DNA of 64,000 bases, from positions 43,127,835 through 43,191,834 of the forward strand of contig NC_088102.1 in NCBI RefSeq assembly GCF_036370855.1. Reading direction: 5' to 3'. The position numbers and the translations under genes are program-made. This document shows positions 1-12,177 of this stretch, in pieces. The DNA comes from Dromaius novaehollandiae (Eukaryota > Chordata > Aves > Casuariiformes > Dromaiidae). Under the pieces are notes generated by a model. It had not been told where the DNA came from and made no database searches. It was given only the letters and a program-made list of their open reading frames with translations. Each line of letters begins with the position of its first letter. Position 1 is the first letter of the stretch.

Positions 1-984
1 CAGTATCTTTTTTTATACTGCCCCTCCACTCTCAGGCAGAGGTGGTTTCATATCTCAGGCAGATGATTTAATTGCTCAGGAATCCTACAGTCTTCCTACT
101 CCTATTCCAGCAGGAAAAGAGGATAAATATCCATGAATGCAAATGTCCATGAGGTGCAAGCTGAAGAGTCAGGTAATCTGTGCACCCAGGTGCTAATGTA
201 ACAGGACAGTGCAGGTACAGATGTAGTCAAAATATCACTAAAATCCAGCAGATGCACATTGTTCCATCTTTTATCCTGTCCCAGGAGATGAACTTGACAT
301 GTCAGACAATGGTATGGCTCCATAGGGTCTTTTAATTTGTTTCCCCCAGTGTGAATATTTTCCTGTGTTAATTTCAGGTTGCAGACCTGTGCCTTGGATT
401 TAGAATAGAAAGAATAGGACATATGTATGACTGATTTAAAAAATGCAGTAATGACTCATTCCATTACAAAAGACTGCAGATTTACAGAGTAGGCGGAGAG
501 GCCCCATGTTGAATGGATCTGGAGACTGACCTTACCAGTTACCCTAACGGTGTGTCTTATTGTCTTGAGAGTCCACAAATTGGTAAGATGTTTGTGTTTG
601 TCAAGCCAATTCTCTTCCACTTGAGCAATCTGCAGAGAACCACATTCTCTCAGGCTGCTAATCTAGCACCCTTCAGTAGCACAAGACTAATTCAGTATTT
701 CCACGTACCTACCAGGTTCAACATCCGGCAGAACCTGGAAGAAATCTAAGGATTTCTTCCATCAAGGGCAGGTGGCAACATCTGAAGGGTCCCTTTCTAT
801 CATTGGCCTTTTCAAAGGAAGCTATTACACTGCAATATTTTGAGCTTGACAAACCTCTGGTCGGAATAGAATGACTCTTTCAGGATTTTCTGTGGTGTGC
901 AGATGGAGCATATCAGGGAAGAGAAAGGAGGGCCAAATCAATTACAACTTTTTTTTTCTTTTTTTTTTAAAAGTAATTGGGTGC

Positions 985-1085
985 CTTCTGGAATTTTCTG
1001 AAGCCTAACTCCTGTTGAAATTAATGGGATTGCTTCTGTAAACAGCCATCTGCTTGTCTAGGTGCCTAAATGTCTTTAAAACTTG
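985..1085. repeat. Old sauropsid interspersed repeat relic
   Basis: The stretch contains the phrases 'cctaactcctgttgaaatt', 'aatgggattgcttctg' and 'aggtgcctaaatgtctttaaa'. These are degenerate forms of a motif I know from turtle, crocodile and bird genomes, of the type 'cctaactcccattgaaat', then 'caatgggatt', then 'gtgcctaaat'. Family and orientation are not assigned. A poly-T/C stretch follows it. Confidence 0.35.
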
Positions 1086-2051
1086 GCCATTCATCTCTCC
1101 GGGTTTCAGTTTCTTCTTCTTTTTTTTCTTCTTTTTTTTAAAAGAGGAAAGAAAGAATAATAGCACTTTTGTATCTTACATTTAAACCCTAAGGTTCTTG
1201 AGACTATAGGAATATCTGTTAATATTGGCAGAATGAAGAACTGGAAAAGAAACAAAGGGGGAAATAAAAGCTTTTTGAAGGACTCCAGTCCAGAAATGAA
1301 ACCTTTAAATATGCATGTCTTAATGTTTATGCAGAGCGTGTGCTCTATATTGTCATTATGAGGTGACTAATGAGCAATCTGAGTAGAGCTTGTTGTTATG
1401 ATGGGTCTTTGATATAACAACAGATGCATTAACAAACTCTATAGGAAAGAGCTTGTTTGGGTGAAAGAAGGATATGCGTGTGTATCACCAAAGCGGCTAA
1501 CAACTCAGAGGCAACAGCTTGTTTCAGGTAGGATGTTCTAATTGCTCCAGAAGTCATCTCAAAGGAGCCCTCGAAAGTCCTGATAGTAGTACGCGGGCAC
1601 CACTGATAGGCATTTTGCTCTAGCACAAGAGGTAGGAGTGACAAGGAGCTGGCAAAGGCATAACCCTTACCTTTATCCTTTTCTGCTGGTCTGTATGCTG
1701 GTCTTCAGCAAAGCAAGCTGTGAATGCCAAAGATCTTCCACATCTGCCTGGTGGTAAAACAGTGTGCATAATGCCACTCTGAAGCAGATTGAGGGCTAAT
1801 GACTCAATTACAAATATTAAGCCACACACCTAAGAATAAAGTGGCCAGTTTCCTCCTCGTAGCCCAGAAATGAAGTGTCAAGAGAAGAATTTCTGCAGGA
1901 ATTCAGACATGATAGTCAGCAGTTAATAGCTATTCGTCAAGAAATGTTCAGTATCGTCCATGATTTCTTAGAAAAAGAGCACACAATTACAAACCACTTA
2001 GCCTCATGACCAGTTCAAAACAGAAAATTTATGAAAATCTTTCTCTCTCCT

Positions 2052-2077
2052 CCCCCCCCCCCTTTTTTTTTTTTTTT
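2052..2077. repeat. C11-T15 homopolymer pair
   Basis: Eleven C residues run directly into fifteen T residues, giving an all-pyrimidine block preceded by CT-rich sequence. It is simple sequence in upstream intergenic DNA. Confidence 0.85.
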
Positions 2078-5000
2078 ACTACCATCACTGGAAAATCGTT
2101 TTCAGTCTTTTGGACCCAGATTACCAGATGCAAAAGAGAACAGCTGTTCCTCGAACCCTAATGCATGAGGGTCAGTCATGATCATAGGGGGTTTTCTGGT
2201 TATTTGGTTGGCTGTGTTTTGGCTTATGAAAGTTGGGCAAGCAGGTGGACTGATACCAGAAAGGGAGAGGGAGCAGACGTGTTAAACTAATATTAAACTA
2301 TTTTTAAAAATAAAGCCAATTTGCCCTTACTCTGTGCTTTAACTTTGTCATAAACTTCAGTGCCTACAAGATCATTTTTTCTAATTCTTAAGATTGTCTC
2401 AAAGCATTTTAGCACATTGTGAAACATCAGTTTATGTTTCTTTAAGTCAACAAAGTGTTAACATTTAGAGACCTGGAATTTAGTGGAAAGTAATGACACT
2501 TACCTGCTTAAGTAATAACATATGGAATCAATTCAAAAATATCCAAAGCTGAAACAGTAGATAAGATAAGCATGCTGGAATGTTGGAAATAAGCAAGAAA
2601 ACAATAAATTATTAGCATAGGAGCATGATACCACCACATCATCTGTAACTGCCAAAGATGTATGCGAAATACTTACTGAAGAGTAATATGATTGGTTATA
2701 GAAATGGCTGCCTCTGAATATTAGTGTAAACTTGCATGAAATTTTTGACTGTATCATAGAGAGAAAGGATGCAATAAGAATTCTATTTGAACTCATTTAA
2801 CCTGCGTGATCCACACCGTCAGTCAACAAGATCACTTAGCCAAGGTTGTTAATGAAATGCCAGTTTTGTTTATAGTTGCTGTCTGTATGCATGCTTATTT
2901 AAATAGTTTTCCAGCAGATCTTGACAGTCTTTTTTTTAAAGCTGTAAGCACTAGCAGTTAGCATTCACCACTGGAAAAGTGTCTCCATTGTTGCTCATCA
3001 TCTTTGCCCTTAAACAACTTAAGGGTTGCAGCTAAGCTATATTCACCCAATATGAAGAAAATGTCTTAATCACTAAGAAATATTTCAGCATCTTTTAAAC
3101 TGCAGGGCCAAAGTATAACCACCTTTAGGGATATGCCTCAATATCTTCATGTATCTAAGGCCAATGAATTGAAATCTCCTCTAATTCTGATGCTCTTTTG
3201 GCAAATGAGGTCATCTGATGTAAATATTTTGCTACACAACCTTCAAGATCAAATGATGACTTACCTATTACTTGCTTTGCTTGTATGTCCTAAGAACTAA
3301 GCTGAGAGTAATTATTCATTTTCATTTTCCATTAATTTGTAGATAGTGTTTGATCTTCACAGATAGAATTAACATTTATCAACGCAGAGAACAGTTGATT
3401 GAAAACATTAAGACCATATGATTGTAGCATGTTCCTTACATTTTCATATATTCCTAATGCATTTCATTGCTGTCTTCAGAACACTCAGAGAGAGTGGATT
3501 ATTCTGTTTCAGCTGTGTGCTGATAAAACTAGCACAAATATTTTGATATCTCTCTCCCTTGATGTATCAGAGGCTAAAGACAAAAATACTGTTTTCCACA
3601 AACTCTTTAATTCTCAACAGAAAGAGGAGATCTACTGTCCCTGATATACAAAGGCTTTGATCTATCAGTTGTATCATTTTTGTTATTGATGAATCTCAGG
3701 AAAAAAACATTTAATTTCCTGTCACAACAGAGTATGAATGATTATAGATGATTTTATGGTAAACTTCCTTTACTTTGAAGTGGCCAACAACAAAAAACTT
3801 CAATAAATCTTTGCTTTGCAGCAGTATGGGGATTATTGTCATGATCTACTTTGTATCCTTTCTTTCATCCAGCAGTCCACTAGGAGCAACAGAGAAGTTT
3901 TTATTTGGACTAGCTAAGGTAAAGCTTATGACACTTTTTGCTATCTTAACCACTCCACAAAAAATCATTTCATCATTCCTGCCAGAAAATGTCAAACTTC
4001 ATCATATTTTTAAGGAAGCATAACTGAATGGTGTGCTGAGACACTGTCATAGTAAATGTAGAGATGTACCTCAACCAACTAAAATTGCAGATATAAAACT
4101 CAGACTCAACCTTGAATCACAATTACTCTGTTTTTTCCATATTCCATATGCTTTGGGCCAACAGATCCCCAAAACTGTGCTGTTCACAGCCTGTGTTCAC
4201 TTCTTAGTAAATACATACACAAATGGCAGGGTGTATAGGGTTTGTTTGGTAGTCAGTAGGCATTCTAGAATTTCTACTGTTACACTCTACTGGCTGACAT
4301 CATCTATATCCAAGCTCTGTGAAGAAACTTAGGATCCTTTTGGTTTTAAAGACATGGCTTTCAATATATACTATTGTTGTTTGGGAGGCATCTCATGAGG
4401 TGGTTTAAGGAAATGAAATAACAAAGATACCTGAAATGCAGTTACTTGGAAATTCTTCTGGGGAAGTCCATACTCACAGCATATGTCAAAAATATGTTTC
4501 AACAGGCAAAGTCTCAAACATGAAGATTACAATCATGCCTTCTGCTTGGGTTTGCAATTAAGCTGAAGAGCGTCAGAAGGGAAACAAAGACGAACTTTTT
4601 TTGAGCTTTATGCTAAATCTTTAAGTGGCTAGGTTTCATCAGGCTGAGTCCTATTGTAAAAGCACTGAATCAACACTTTACATTGCCTAGTGTTGTTCTA
4701 CAAAGGTCTGTTTACTCGATTTAATCTTTCCCTTATTTTTGTGGAAAATTAGTAAATGATACAATCCTTAAAATAAGGGATGAGTGAAGTATAGAATTCT
4801 GTTTCCTCTTTCAAGTGCTTGTAAAACAGTGATGGAGGTATTTGCAATCAAATTCCAGACTTGGTTATTTTAAATACATAATAAAAACATTCTTCTGAGA
4901 GCAGGACTTCGAGATGGATCCTTCTGTCCCTTTCACTGCATCAGACGCATGGAAAACATGAGAAGGTCTTTCATACTCTAAAGCAAGGTTATATCAGAAT

Positions 5001-7385
5001 ATGAACTAAAACAAGATGTTTTTGAGACAGAGAAATCTTGGATATACTGGATCAGATAGACCAAAATTAAAGGATTCCTAAAGAAATCTGTCTCCATCCC
5101 TACACACCCTTGCAGAGCCTTTCTCTTAGTGTGGTCATTTTTACTGAACTATAACAAAGTCCATGGACTTCCCCTGGGTTCTTAGGAAATGCTGTTTTGT
5201 AGCTGTCACTTCTGAGGCTTGATTGCATAGTTTTTTCAACCTGAATTTCTCAGGGGTCATATGGTCTCTCCTGTATTGTAGGCTTCCTGCTTGGTGGTGT
5301 CTCTCTGCCTGGCCTGGACTCTAGAAGTTGCCTAGCTGAGCATGGTCATTGCGAATTTATTTCTCCTTTAACATAGAGGAATAGCAGACTGGTTTTGATC
5401 CTACAGGCTTGTCTAGGTGGCATGACTAGCAATCAAGGACTGTTAATTTACAAACAGTTACCTCATAGACTGGATGCCAACATATGCTGGCTAGTAGCTA
5501 TGGGAGATGGAACATCCTGTGGAAAACAATGCAAATTTGAAACTAAGAGTTGAGATTTCAGAACACTGGATGAGAACTCTGCTTCCCTGTGCAGGGAAGG
5601 AGGACGTTTGGGTTCCAGAGGGCAGTTTATGTTGCCTTGTGGAAACAGATTAAGCTCGTATGGGTATGAGGACCTTAAACTATTTTGTTTAACTCTATTT
5701 TGTTTGCAAGAGACTGTCTGATAAACATCAGATGGTCATAACAGGCTGAAACCTTTAAAAGAAGCTCAAGTTTTATGGACTTTTTGAAAAGTCACACTGA
5801 GAAATGAAGCTATTTAAAGCGCCTGTCTCAGAGCAGTAGAATTACAGTTTCGTGTTCTAGAGGAGAGCTGATGTCTAGCACTAAAAGGTAGAAAGCTCTG
5901 TGCACATGGCAGGAGAGTTTTCCATCTTCAAAAGCAATACTTCTAAAAGGTGCAGTAAAAACAAGCAAAGTGTAGAAATAGTTTCTTACATGATATTACT
6001 GAAAGGATGGGTAAGGAACAGGGCATCAGCTCTGTTTGTGGCTGTTGTTTCTGAGCAGAAGCAATCATCAATAGGAGTCAGTTCCTCAGCCCTAACTTGG
6101 AGTGTCAGAAACTGCACCTGGAAAGAAAGACTTAGTAGAACGCAAGCAGAAACAGAGCACCAGAAATGGATCACAGAGGAGGTGAAAAAAGAAGGATGGC
6201 TGAGGCAAGTAGTAAAACACCAGAAGTGGTGTCTTGGTTTAAGAGAAGGATAAATACTGATTCCCATTTCACTCTTTCATACCTGCTAGAGTGAAAAGTC
6301 CCTCTGTGGCCAGGCTTTGGTACCTCGCTGGACTTGGGCTGTCCCTCCCACACAGTTCTTGTGATAGGTGACATCAGGGCCTTGATAGGAAACACCAACT
6401 GCCTTTTTTCTTCCCCTATCAGTCTCATGATGTTGCTGCAAGAGCACATGGTCCAGCCTCTGCCATGGGAGATTATCTGTGATTTAAATCCTGGATCTCA
6501 AAGAGAAATTGCATGTCATTTAGCCAGTGTGTGAGCCTCAGGTGCTGTTGAAAAAATGCTTCTGCATCCACAGGCTCTTAGTAAGTTGTGGTCGTATATG
6601 TTGTCAGGTGCTGATGGGCTCATTAATTCTAGTTGTATATATGAGGCACAATCTCCTCAGCTTGTTATTTCGCTAAGCTACTGACTTGGTGCCTTTTCTG
6701 AGGCTTGGAGGTAAGGTGGCCTTTTTGTTCATCACCTGCCGCGTGTGGCAGACTCCCGTGGCTGCGGAATGGTCTCTGTTACCTTCGTGCTGTTTGCAGC
6801 CATTGTTTTGCCTCCACAGTTAGGAGCTTTCTGTTTTGAGCAAGTAGCAGGCGCTCCAGGTGCTCCAAATCATTTTGAGGTCACTGTTTTTCCTCACTCC
6901 TCTCCTTAGACATCTAAAAGTCCCCAAGGACTCTTGACAGCCTGTTTCTAGCAGCACAGGCACTCTCGTTTTCAATTTTCTGGTGAATGAAATGTCAGCA
7001 TGTGACAAATCATGCTTTGCTGGTGCCATACTCTAATTTAACAATGCTAAATATGGACTCTAGTTTTTCATTAGTAGCTGCTTTATTATTTTGACTGCTT
7101 TCTACCAACCTGTTGTGCTGGAAATAATGGGGACTTGTAGTGACAAGCCTCACGTGTACTTCACTGCAGACTGCCAAAACTCATGTTCATTAACAGTGTC
7201 CCATTGTCGGACATTATTAAAGCAGGTATTCTAAAATACAGAAAGGATAGTATTGGCATGCATGAATGACTTTTTGGATATGTATCTTCTATCAGGAACG
7301 AAGTTAATAAGCTAGGACACAAATACATTGGGTTTTCCCCAGCCAGTAATGACTTATCTATGCCTGCTTTCCTCCAGGGGATCAC

Positions 7386-7427
7386 TTTCTTCTTCTTCTT
7401 CTTCTTCTCCCCCCCCCCCCCCCCCCC
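7386..7427. repeat. (TTC)n followed by poly-C tract
   Basis: About seven TTC units are followed by roughly 19 consecutive C. The opposite strand reads poly-G then (GAA)n, a homopurine strand able to form triplex or G-rich structures. It is simple sequence in an intergenic region. Confidence 0.85.
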
Positions 7428-9956
7428 GCCTTCCCTTTACACCACCCACATCTTTGCCTCTATTTCTGGCCTATGCAACAAGCTCTAACAATTTCCTCAG
7501 GCTCACTGCTCATTTGAGGCCAGTGTAAAACATCTTTGGCCCTGCTTTTAGATTCTTAATCCCTAAATAATTCTGTGCATGTCCTTTTTAATATTCTTCT
7601 TTAACATTTGAGGATTTCCGATGCATTGAAACAAAATCCCATTTAACATTAAGATTTAACCCTTTATTACCTATCATAAATTTAAGGAATAAAGTCGCGT
7701 CATTAGCTATTGCCGTTTTGAGTGACTAGTATTTTCTGTGACAATGACCACAGTTACTTTCTGCAGAGTTTGCCCTCAGCAATCAAAGTTCACATTTTGT
7801 CTGAGACCAGACTTTTTTTTTTTTTAATGTGCATGTGTGTATGAGCAGGTGTAAAAGATATAAAATCTAGTTCTGGAGATTTCTCCTTCACTGTTCTTTT
7901 ATCAGTTATGCCAGAGAGCATGTCTCTAACCATCCTCATATCTTGCTCAGTGTTTATGCAATGCTGCAATCGTATATTTGAAACCAAGATATCTCTGTAG
8001 CCTTTTTGTTTGTGGGAAAGGTTAGGGAGAGAATTGCCAGGTCCCTTAGGCTGTAAAGAGTTTTATGATCGGTTTCAGCTCACGCAGTCTTTCCATGCAT
8101 GAAGACCTGAAGCTTTAATGGTTATGGAGTATAGCCAAAACTCTTTTATTTATGTGCACTAACACCTAGTTTCTTTTACGCATAAATGACTGCTCTCCAG
8201 TTCTAACTGTACAATTTTGAAAAAATTAACAGTATTCTTTTTAGAAGACTCTGAGGACAACTTAACTTTTCACTTATTTACACTACCTCTAGATCTTTAG
8301 TTAAGTCATCTTCAGTTAATGCCTTCAGTTTTCCAGATTTTTTTTTTTTTTAAGAGTTAAATCCTATGTCTGTTAGACAGTTTTGTAGAGTAGTGCTCAG
8401 GATGCTCAGGCAGGTTGATTGAGCACACATTTCTTTACCTACTTCATGTTTCAACTAAATCTGTGTGCTCCATGATAGTGTGGCCAGTCTATATCATCTT
8501 GCTACATCTCTGCTGGATATTATTTCCATCATATAGAATTTACACGGTGTTTGTTTAGCTTTTGCCCAACAGCTTGTTTTCCATCCAGTGGTTTATGAAG
8601 TCTCTGACCATGCTCTTCTCATATTTTTCCTAGATCAGGATGATATGATTTAGACTTTTCTACCTTATATGACATCAGAAGCGTGTGGTATCTTTCTATG
8701 AAGTGCCTTCGGTATCAAATATAGCCCAAATGGGAACTGTACCTCCCAGAGAAGGTGCTGAAGCTATGTACAGTTGCTTTGCTCATCCCATGTAGAAATG
8801 TATTCGGTATCAGTCATCTCTCCAATGCTTTCTTCTTGTATATAGGGAATATTTTCCACTGTTCAAAATTAATATCTCCTGAGTGCATCCGTAAGTGAAA
8901 ACTCTGTCTTTTTTTTGGCAGTGGCTTGATCCTATTGCTGGGGCTCTGCTTGCTCAGCGATTCCTGGATCAGAGTTTCTGCCTCATCTCCCATAGGTTCT
9001 GAGGAATTATCTTTGTAGTAAGAACAGTGGGAAGTTGTCTTGCTGCCCTGTTCTGTAAGTTTTTGAGAGATTTTCAGTATCTTCAATTGTTGTGGACCCT
9101 TGACTGTCAAAGGGTGCCTATTTTTGAAGACTCCAAAGGCCTGACATGCTTTTATCTAGACAGTGGTATTGCTTTACTTGATGTTCGTGCAAAGGGTATC
9201 TTTTTCGGTATCAGTGAATTTAGTTTACGTGTTTCACTAGTGGAGACAAATCCATCACTGTAAACCATAAAAATGTAATAATGTCCTTACAGGATTAGAT
9301 CAAAGTTCTGTGTAGCTGTCAGTATTGTGTTTACAACAGGGGACAGTAATGGATGCCTATAGAAGAGTTTAAGAACAGGTTAAGCATGTCTGTTTCCCCC
9401 AAATACTCTCCTTGTCTCCGACAGATTGTTCCTGAGGCAAAGGCGGTATCGTTATATTTAAGACCAGTAGGGTTTTTTTTCAATTGCTGGTATCACAGAT
9501 TCTGCCACTGCTCTAGCTTGTGCATCAGCATTCAATTTAAAAAGCATGTAATTGTCACATTTGCTTTGAGACTGGCAGTCCAGTTTTCTGCTGATGCAGC
9601 ATTGTCCATTGCTCCTAGTTACTTCTACAGAGATTTTCTCTGAATTAGTGGTGCTGCTGTCATTCTCTTGGTGTGGTGCTGGTGGCTGTGGGTTTTGTTT
9701 CCTGCTATGCATACTTTTCTGTCATTGCAAGCTGTTGGTAAGTGGCATTTGTTTGTAGTTCATGCATCTGTTTACTGACTTCCATTGTTTTCATGCTCTG
9801 CCTATCTTCTTGTGTTTTTCAGTGTAAAGAATTCGAGTTTCCTGATCTTTATCTTTGACATCTTTGATTCCCTAAAACATCAGCTTCTGTCTGGATTGGT
9901 TGACTTCCTTTGCTTGACAGATGTGAATTACCTTGCCAAGGATTAACTGTAGACCT

Positions 9957-10093
9957 TCCAATACCTTCTGATAGACCAAAGCTTTATTTTCTGATCCAGA
10001 ACTTAAACCCTTCCAAGGACCTTCCAAGACCTTCCAATAGACCAAGACCTTCCAATAGACCAAGGCTTTATTTTCTGATCCAGAACTTAAACC
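9957..10093. repeat. 84-bp tandem duplication with nested 18-bp repeat
   Basis: A 37-bp block beginning 'agaccaaagctttatt' at 9973 recurs at 10057 with one difference inside the block, an 84-bp offset. Between them an 18-bp unit, 'agaccttccaatagacca', occurs twice in direct succession at 10027-10044 and 10045-10062. The near identity of the copies suggests a recent local duplication, or a short minisatellite that may vary in length between individuals. Confidence 0.8.
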
Positions 10094-10506
10094 GTCAAAA
10101 CTGGCCGATGAGTCAGGCAGTCTTGGATTAGTCACATTCTCCTCTGGTTTTACTCTCTGCTTACAAGCATTTCTTTCATCTATTCCATTTTAACTGAATG
10201 TCTCGTATGTCTGTCATGGGCCCCAGAATTAATCTGTCTTGGCTAAACTAACTGAAAACCACGAAAAATAGGAACTGCTTTAAAACAGAGTATTGTCAGA
10301 AATAATGCTATTTTGTCTGTCACTGCTGCTGCTATCAGTTCCTTGCAGATAGAGATTTTTTACATTTCTGTTCACAGGAGAATTTAGGCAACTATAGAAA
10401 CTTCTGAAGTGCCTCTACCTTTGTACTGGTTAGAGTAAAAAATACCTGTTCTGCAGTCGTAGAGCCTCAGCCAAGAAAGTTATTTATGAAGAGATGGAAA
10501 GCCTGC

Positions 10507-10530
10507 TTTGTGTGTGTGTGTGTCTGTCTG
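10507..10530. repeat. Short (TG)n / TGTC microsatellite
   Basis: An imperfect dinucleotide run of about eight TG units passes into repeated TGTC. It is simple sequence, with no gene context. Confidence 0.75.
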
Positions 10531-11613
10531 TCATAGGTAGGAATGTACACTGTTCTTGGTCTATTATTTGCTTAGGGGCCAATTCATATAAACTTAGTTA
10601 ATAAGCAACCAACAATGTCTGTCTTGTTACTATACTTTTGTAACTGATGTGCCAGGAGCGGAAAGCCTCAGAATGATGTTTTCTCCCAAACCATGCAGGT
10701 CGTCTTCAGAAATGTGCCTCTGTAAATCTGTTGAAAATGACAGTATGTTGCTAAACAAATATGAAATTTAGGCATTTGAATATATAATTACTGTACAAAA
10801 GCAAATTCTACCCTTGATTAGTGCATACTTTTCACAGATATCAGTGGAAGATTCACAGAAAGTTAACTAAATTCACTAAATTTGTAGTCTAATCTATGAA
10901 CTATAATTCAAAATGGAATACACGTCTCTCCACTGAAAGTCCTGTCAGGGGTCTAATTCACACCAACGCCGAATTTCTTCAGTGCCTACAATGTGAATGG
11001 TATTTTAGTCAGACTCAAGTACTCACCATTAAATTCATAATAATTTCCAATCTGTAACTTAAAATCAGCACTTCATTCATTGAGAACTTATCTATGTAGG
11101 GAAGTTAATTAGTTTCAGGATGGGATAAAAATGTAAAGTAGAATATCTGTGAACCTCCTGCACTTATAAAACAACAGTGACTTATTCTGCATTATTTTAT
11201 CCCACGCTAACAATAAATTATGCTAATTTGGATCAAAGCATTCCTAATCCAGAGTAAGGATATCTACATGGAGAATTAATCAGAAATAATGTATTCTCAT
11301 TATAGCAAGAGTAGCTCTTTTAAAACAAACTCCCTGTGAAAGCAAAACCAGCCGGGGAACAAATTGAAGGCAGAGTAAGCGAGTGTAATTGAAATGCTGA
11401 TGGACTAGAGGAAAAAGGGATTTAGCAGATAAAATGACTGAAACAACTACAAAGGGAATGCAGAAAGCTGTAAGACAAACCACATTCACCTTACCATGTT
11501 GCAGGTCCCTCTTGCATGAGTTACGCCAACTGAGACTGCCTTGCTCTGGAATAGGTGGTTGTAAGTGAAGTGATGGAAAGCGAGCTGGGTGTGAGGGTAT
11601 CTGTGCTAGGTAA

Positions 11614-11621
11614 TGACGTCA
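11614..11621. promoter_or_regulatory. Full palindromic CRE (TGACGTCA)
   Basis: A perfect CREB/ATF consensus, TGACGTCA, lies about 370 bp upstream of the TATA-like box of the receptor gene. The full CpG-containing site is uncommon in AT-rich bird DNA outside promoters, and its distance is compatible with a proximal regulatory role. Binding is inferred from the motif only. Confidence 0.45.
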
Positions 11622-11986
11622 GATTTGTCTTTCACAGCAGTGTCAGTGAAAGGACGTTCAGGCCTGGGGAATCTTCTCTATCATCTTAAATATGAGCTGA
11701 GTTTGGTCCAGGTAGTGTGTGTGTCTGTGCAAGTGTCATTAAGGCAGCTGCAAGGGAGGACCAAGAAAGGGGAACAACGCAGTAAGATGCTGAATTCAGC
11801 TTTTGCTAGGCAATACTAATGCTTAAAAAATTTATAGATGGATGTGTTGATGTCTGAAGCACCCGCCTTATAGATTTGCTGATCGTGCAGGAGCTGTATG
11901 TAACAAGGCGGGGGGAAGGAGGGGAGGAGGAGGCGAGGGCTCTAGGACCCGTGAGAGCCTTCCTGAGCAGGAGGTGGGAAATCCTC

Positions 11987-11993
11987 TATAAGG
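11987..11993 (+). promoter_or_regulatory. TATA-like box (TATAAGG)
   Basis: The element reads CTCTATAAGGCC at the upstream edge of the CpG island, about 115 bases before the start codon. That is consistent with a TATA-directed start about 25-30 bases downstream. TATA boxes inside CpG islands are a minority arrangement. Confidence 0.5.
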
Positions 11994-12037
11994 CCGCGGG
12001 AGCCGGGCGGCCACGGCAGAGCCGCTGCGGGCCGGGC

Positions 12038-12046
12038 GGGGCGGGG
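12038..12046 (+). promoter_or_regulatory. GC box (Sp1-type)
   Basis: GGGGCGGGG sits in a run of G/C between the TATA-like element and the start codon, inside the presumed 5' untranslated leader. Confidence 0.5.
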
Positions 12047-12105
12047 AGGCGAGGGGAGGCGGCACCGCCGAGCCGCGGCCGCCCGGGTCCCCGCCCGGCA
12101 GAGCC

Positions 12106-12148
12106 ATGCACGGGCTCCCGCAGCTGCTGCTGAGGGTCACCGCAGTGG
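12106..12148 (+). CDS. LTK: LTK/ALK-family receptor tyrosine kinase, exon 1 (signal peptide)
   Basis: This exon opens a receptor tyrosine kinase of the ALK/LTK family, probably leukocyte tyrosine kinase, a plasma-membrane receptor for the ALKAL (FAM150) cytokines. The ATG lies at the 3' edge of the CpG island with a purine (G) at -3. The leader MHGLPQLLLRVTAV has a hydrophobic core; with exon 2 it forms a signal peptide, probably cut near residue 20 (after Ser-Cys-Ser-Gly). The exon ends at a strong donor, G|GTGAGT, after 14 codons plus one base (phase 1). Reading through would meet a stop two codons later, supporting splicing. A very short leader exon fits LTK; ALK starts with a large coding exon. 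This gene choice is inference, and ALK itself is the main alternative. Confidence 0.7.
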
Positions 12149-12157
12149 GTGAGTAAC

Positions 12158-12177
12158 TTTTTTTTTTTTTTTTTTTT
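12158..12177 (+). repeat. T20 tract just downstream of the exon 1 donor
   Basis: Twenty consecutive T follow the exon 1 5' splice site by nine bases. U-rich tracts at this position are known TIA1/TIAL1 binding sites that help U1 snRNP recruitment. Here the function is inferred from position only; it may be a simple homopolymer. Confidence 0.8.

Larger units (their letters stand above)
1..11880. other. Upstream intergenic region, no recognisable gene
   Basis: Both strands were read for coding exons and none was found. Open frames here are at most about 117 codons, without family resemblance, and lack convincing splice borders. The region contains scattered homopolymers, an old sauropsid repeat near 1 kb, a TTC/poly-C tract at 7.4 kb, a small tandem duplication at 10 kb and a CRE at 11.6 kb. 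Distal regulatory elements for the downstream receptor gene could lie here, but this cannot be shown from one sequence. Confidence 0.6.
11900..12150 (+). promoter_or_regulatory. LTK: CpG-island promoter of the LTK-like gene
   Basis: This is the only strongly GC-rich, CpG-dense block of the window. It ends in the first coding exon. It contains a TATA-like TATAAGG at 11987-11993 and a GGGGCGGGG Sp1-type box at 12038-12046. If the TATA element is used, transcription would start near 12015-12025, giving a short GC-rich 5' leader of about 85 bases before the ATG. A position-specific start cannot be proven without RNA data. Confidence 0.75.

Noticed and set aside
5900..6253. 117-codon + frame in the upstream region
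   Set aside because: No recognisable motif; overlapping open frames on both strands suggest a chance stop-poor patch.
11868..12140. Pro/Ala/Arg-rich frames on both strands through the CpG island
   Set aside because: GC-rich DNA lacks stops by composition; these overlap the promoter and exon 1 of the supported gene.
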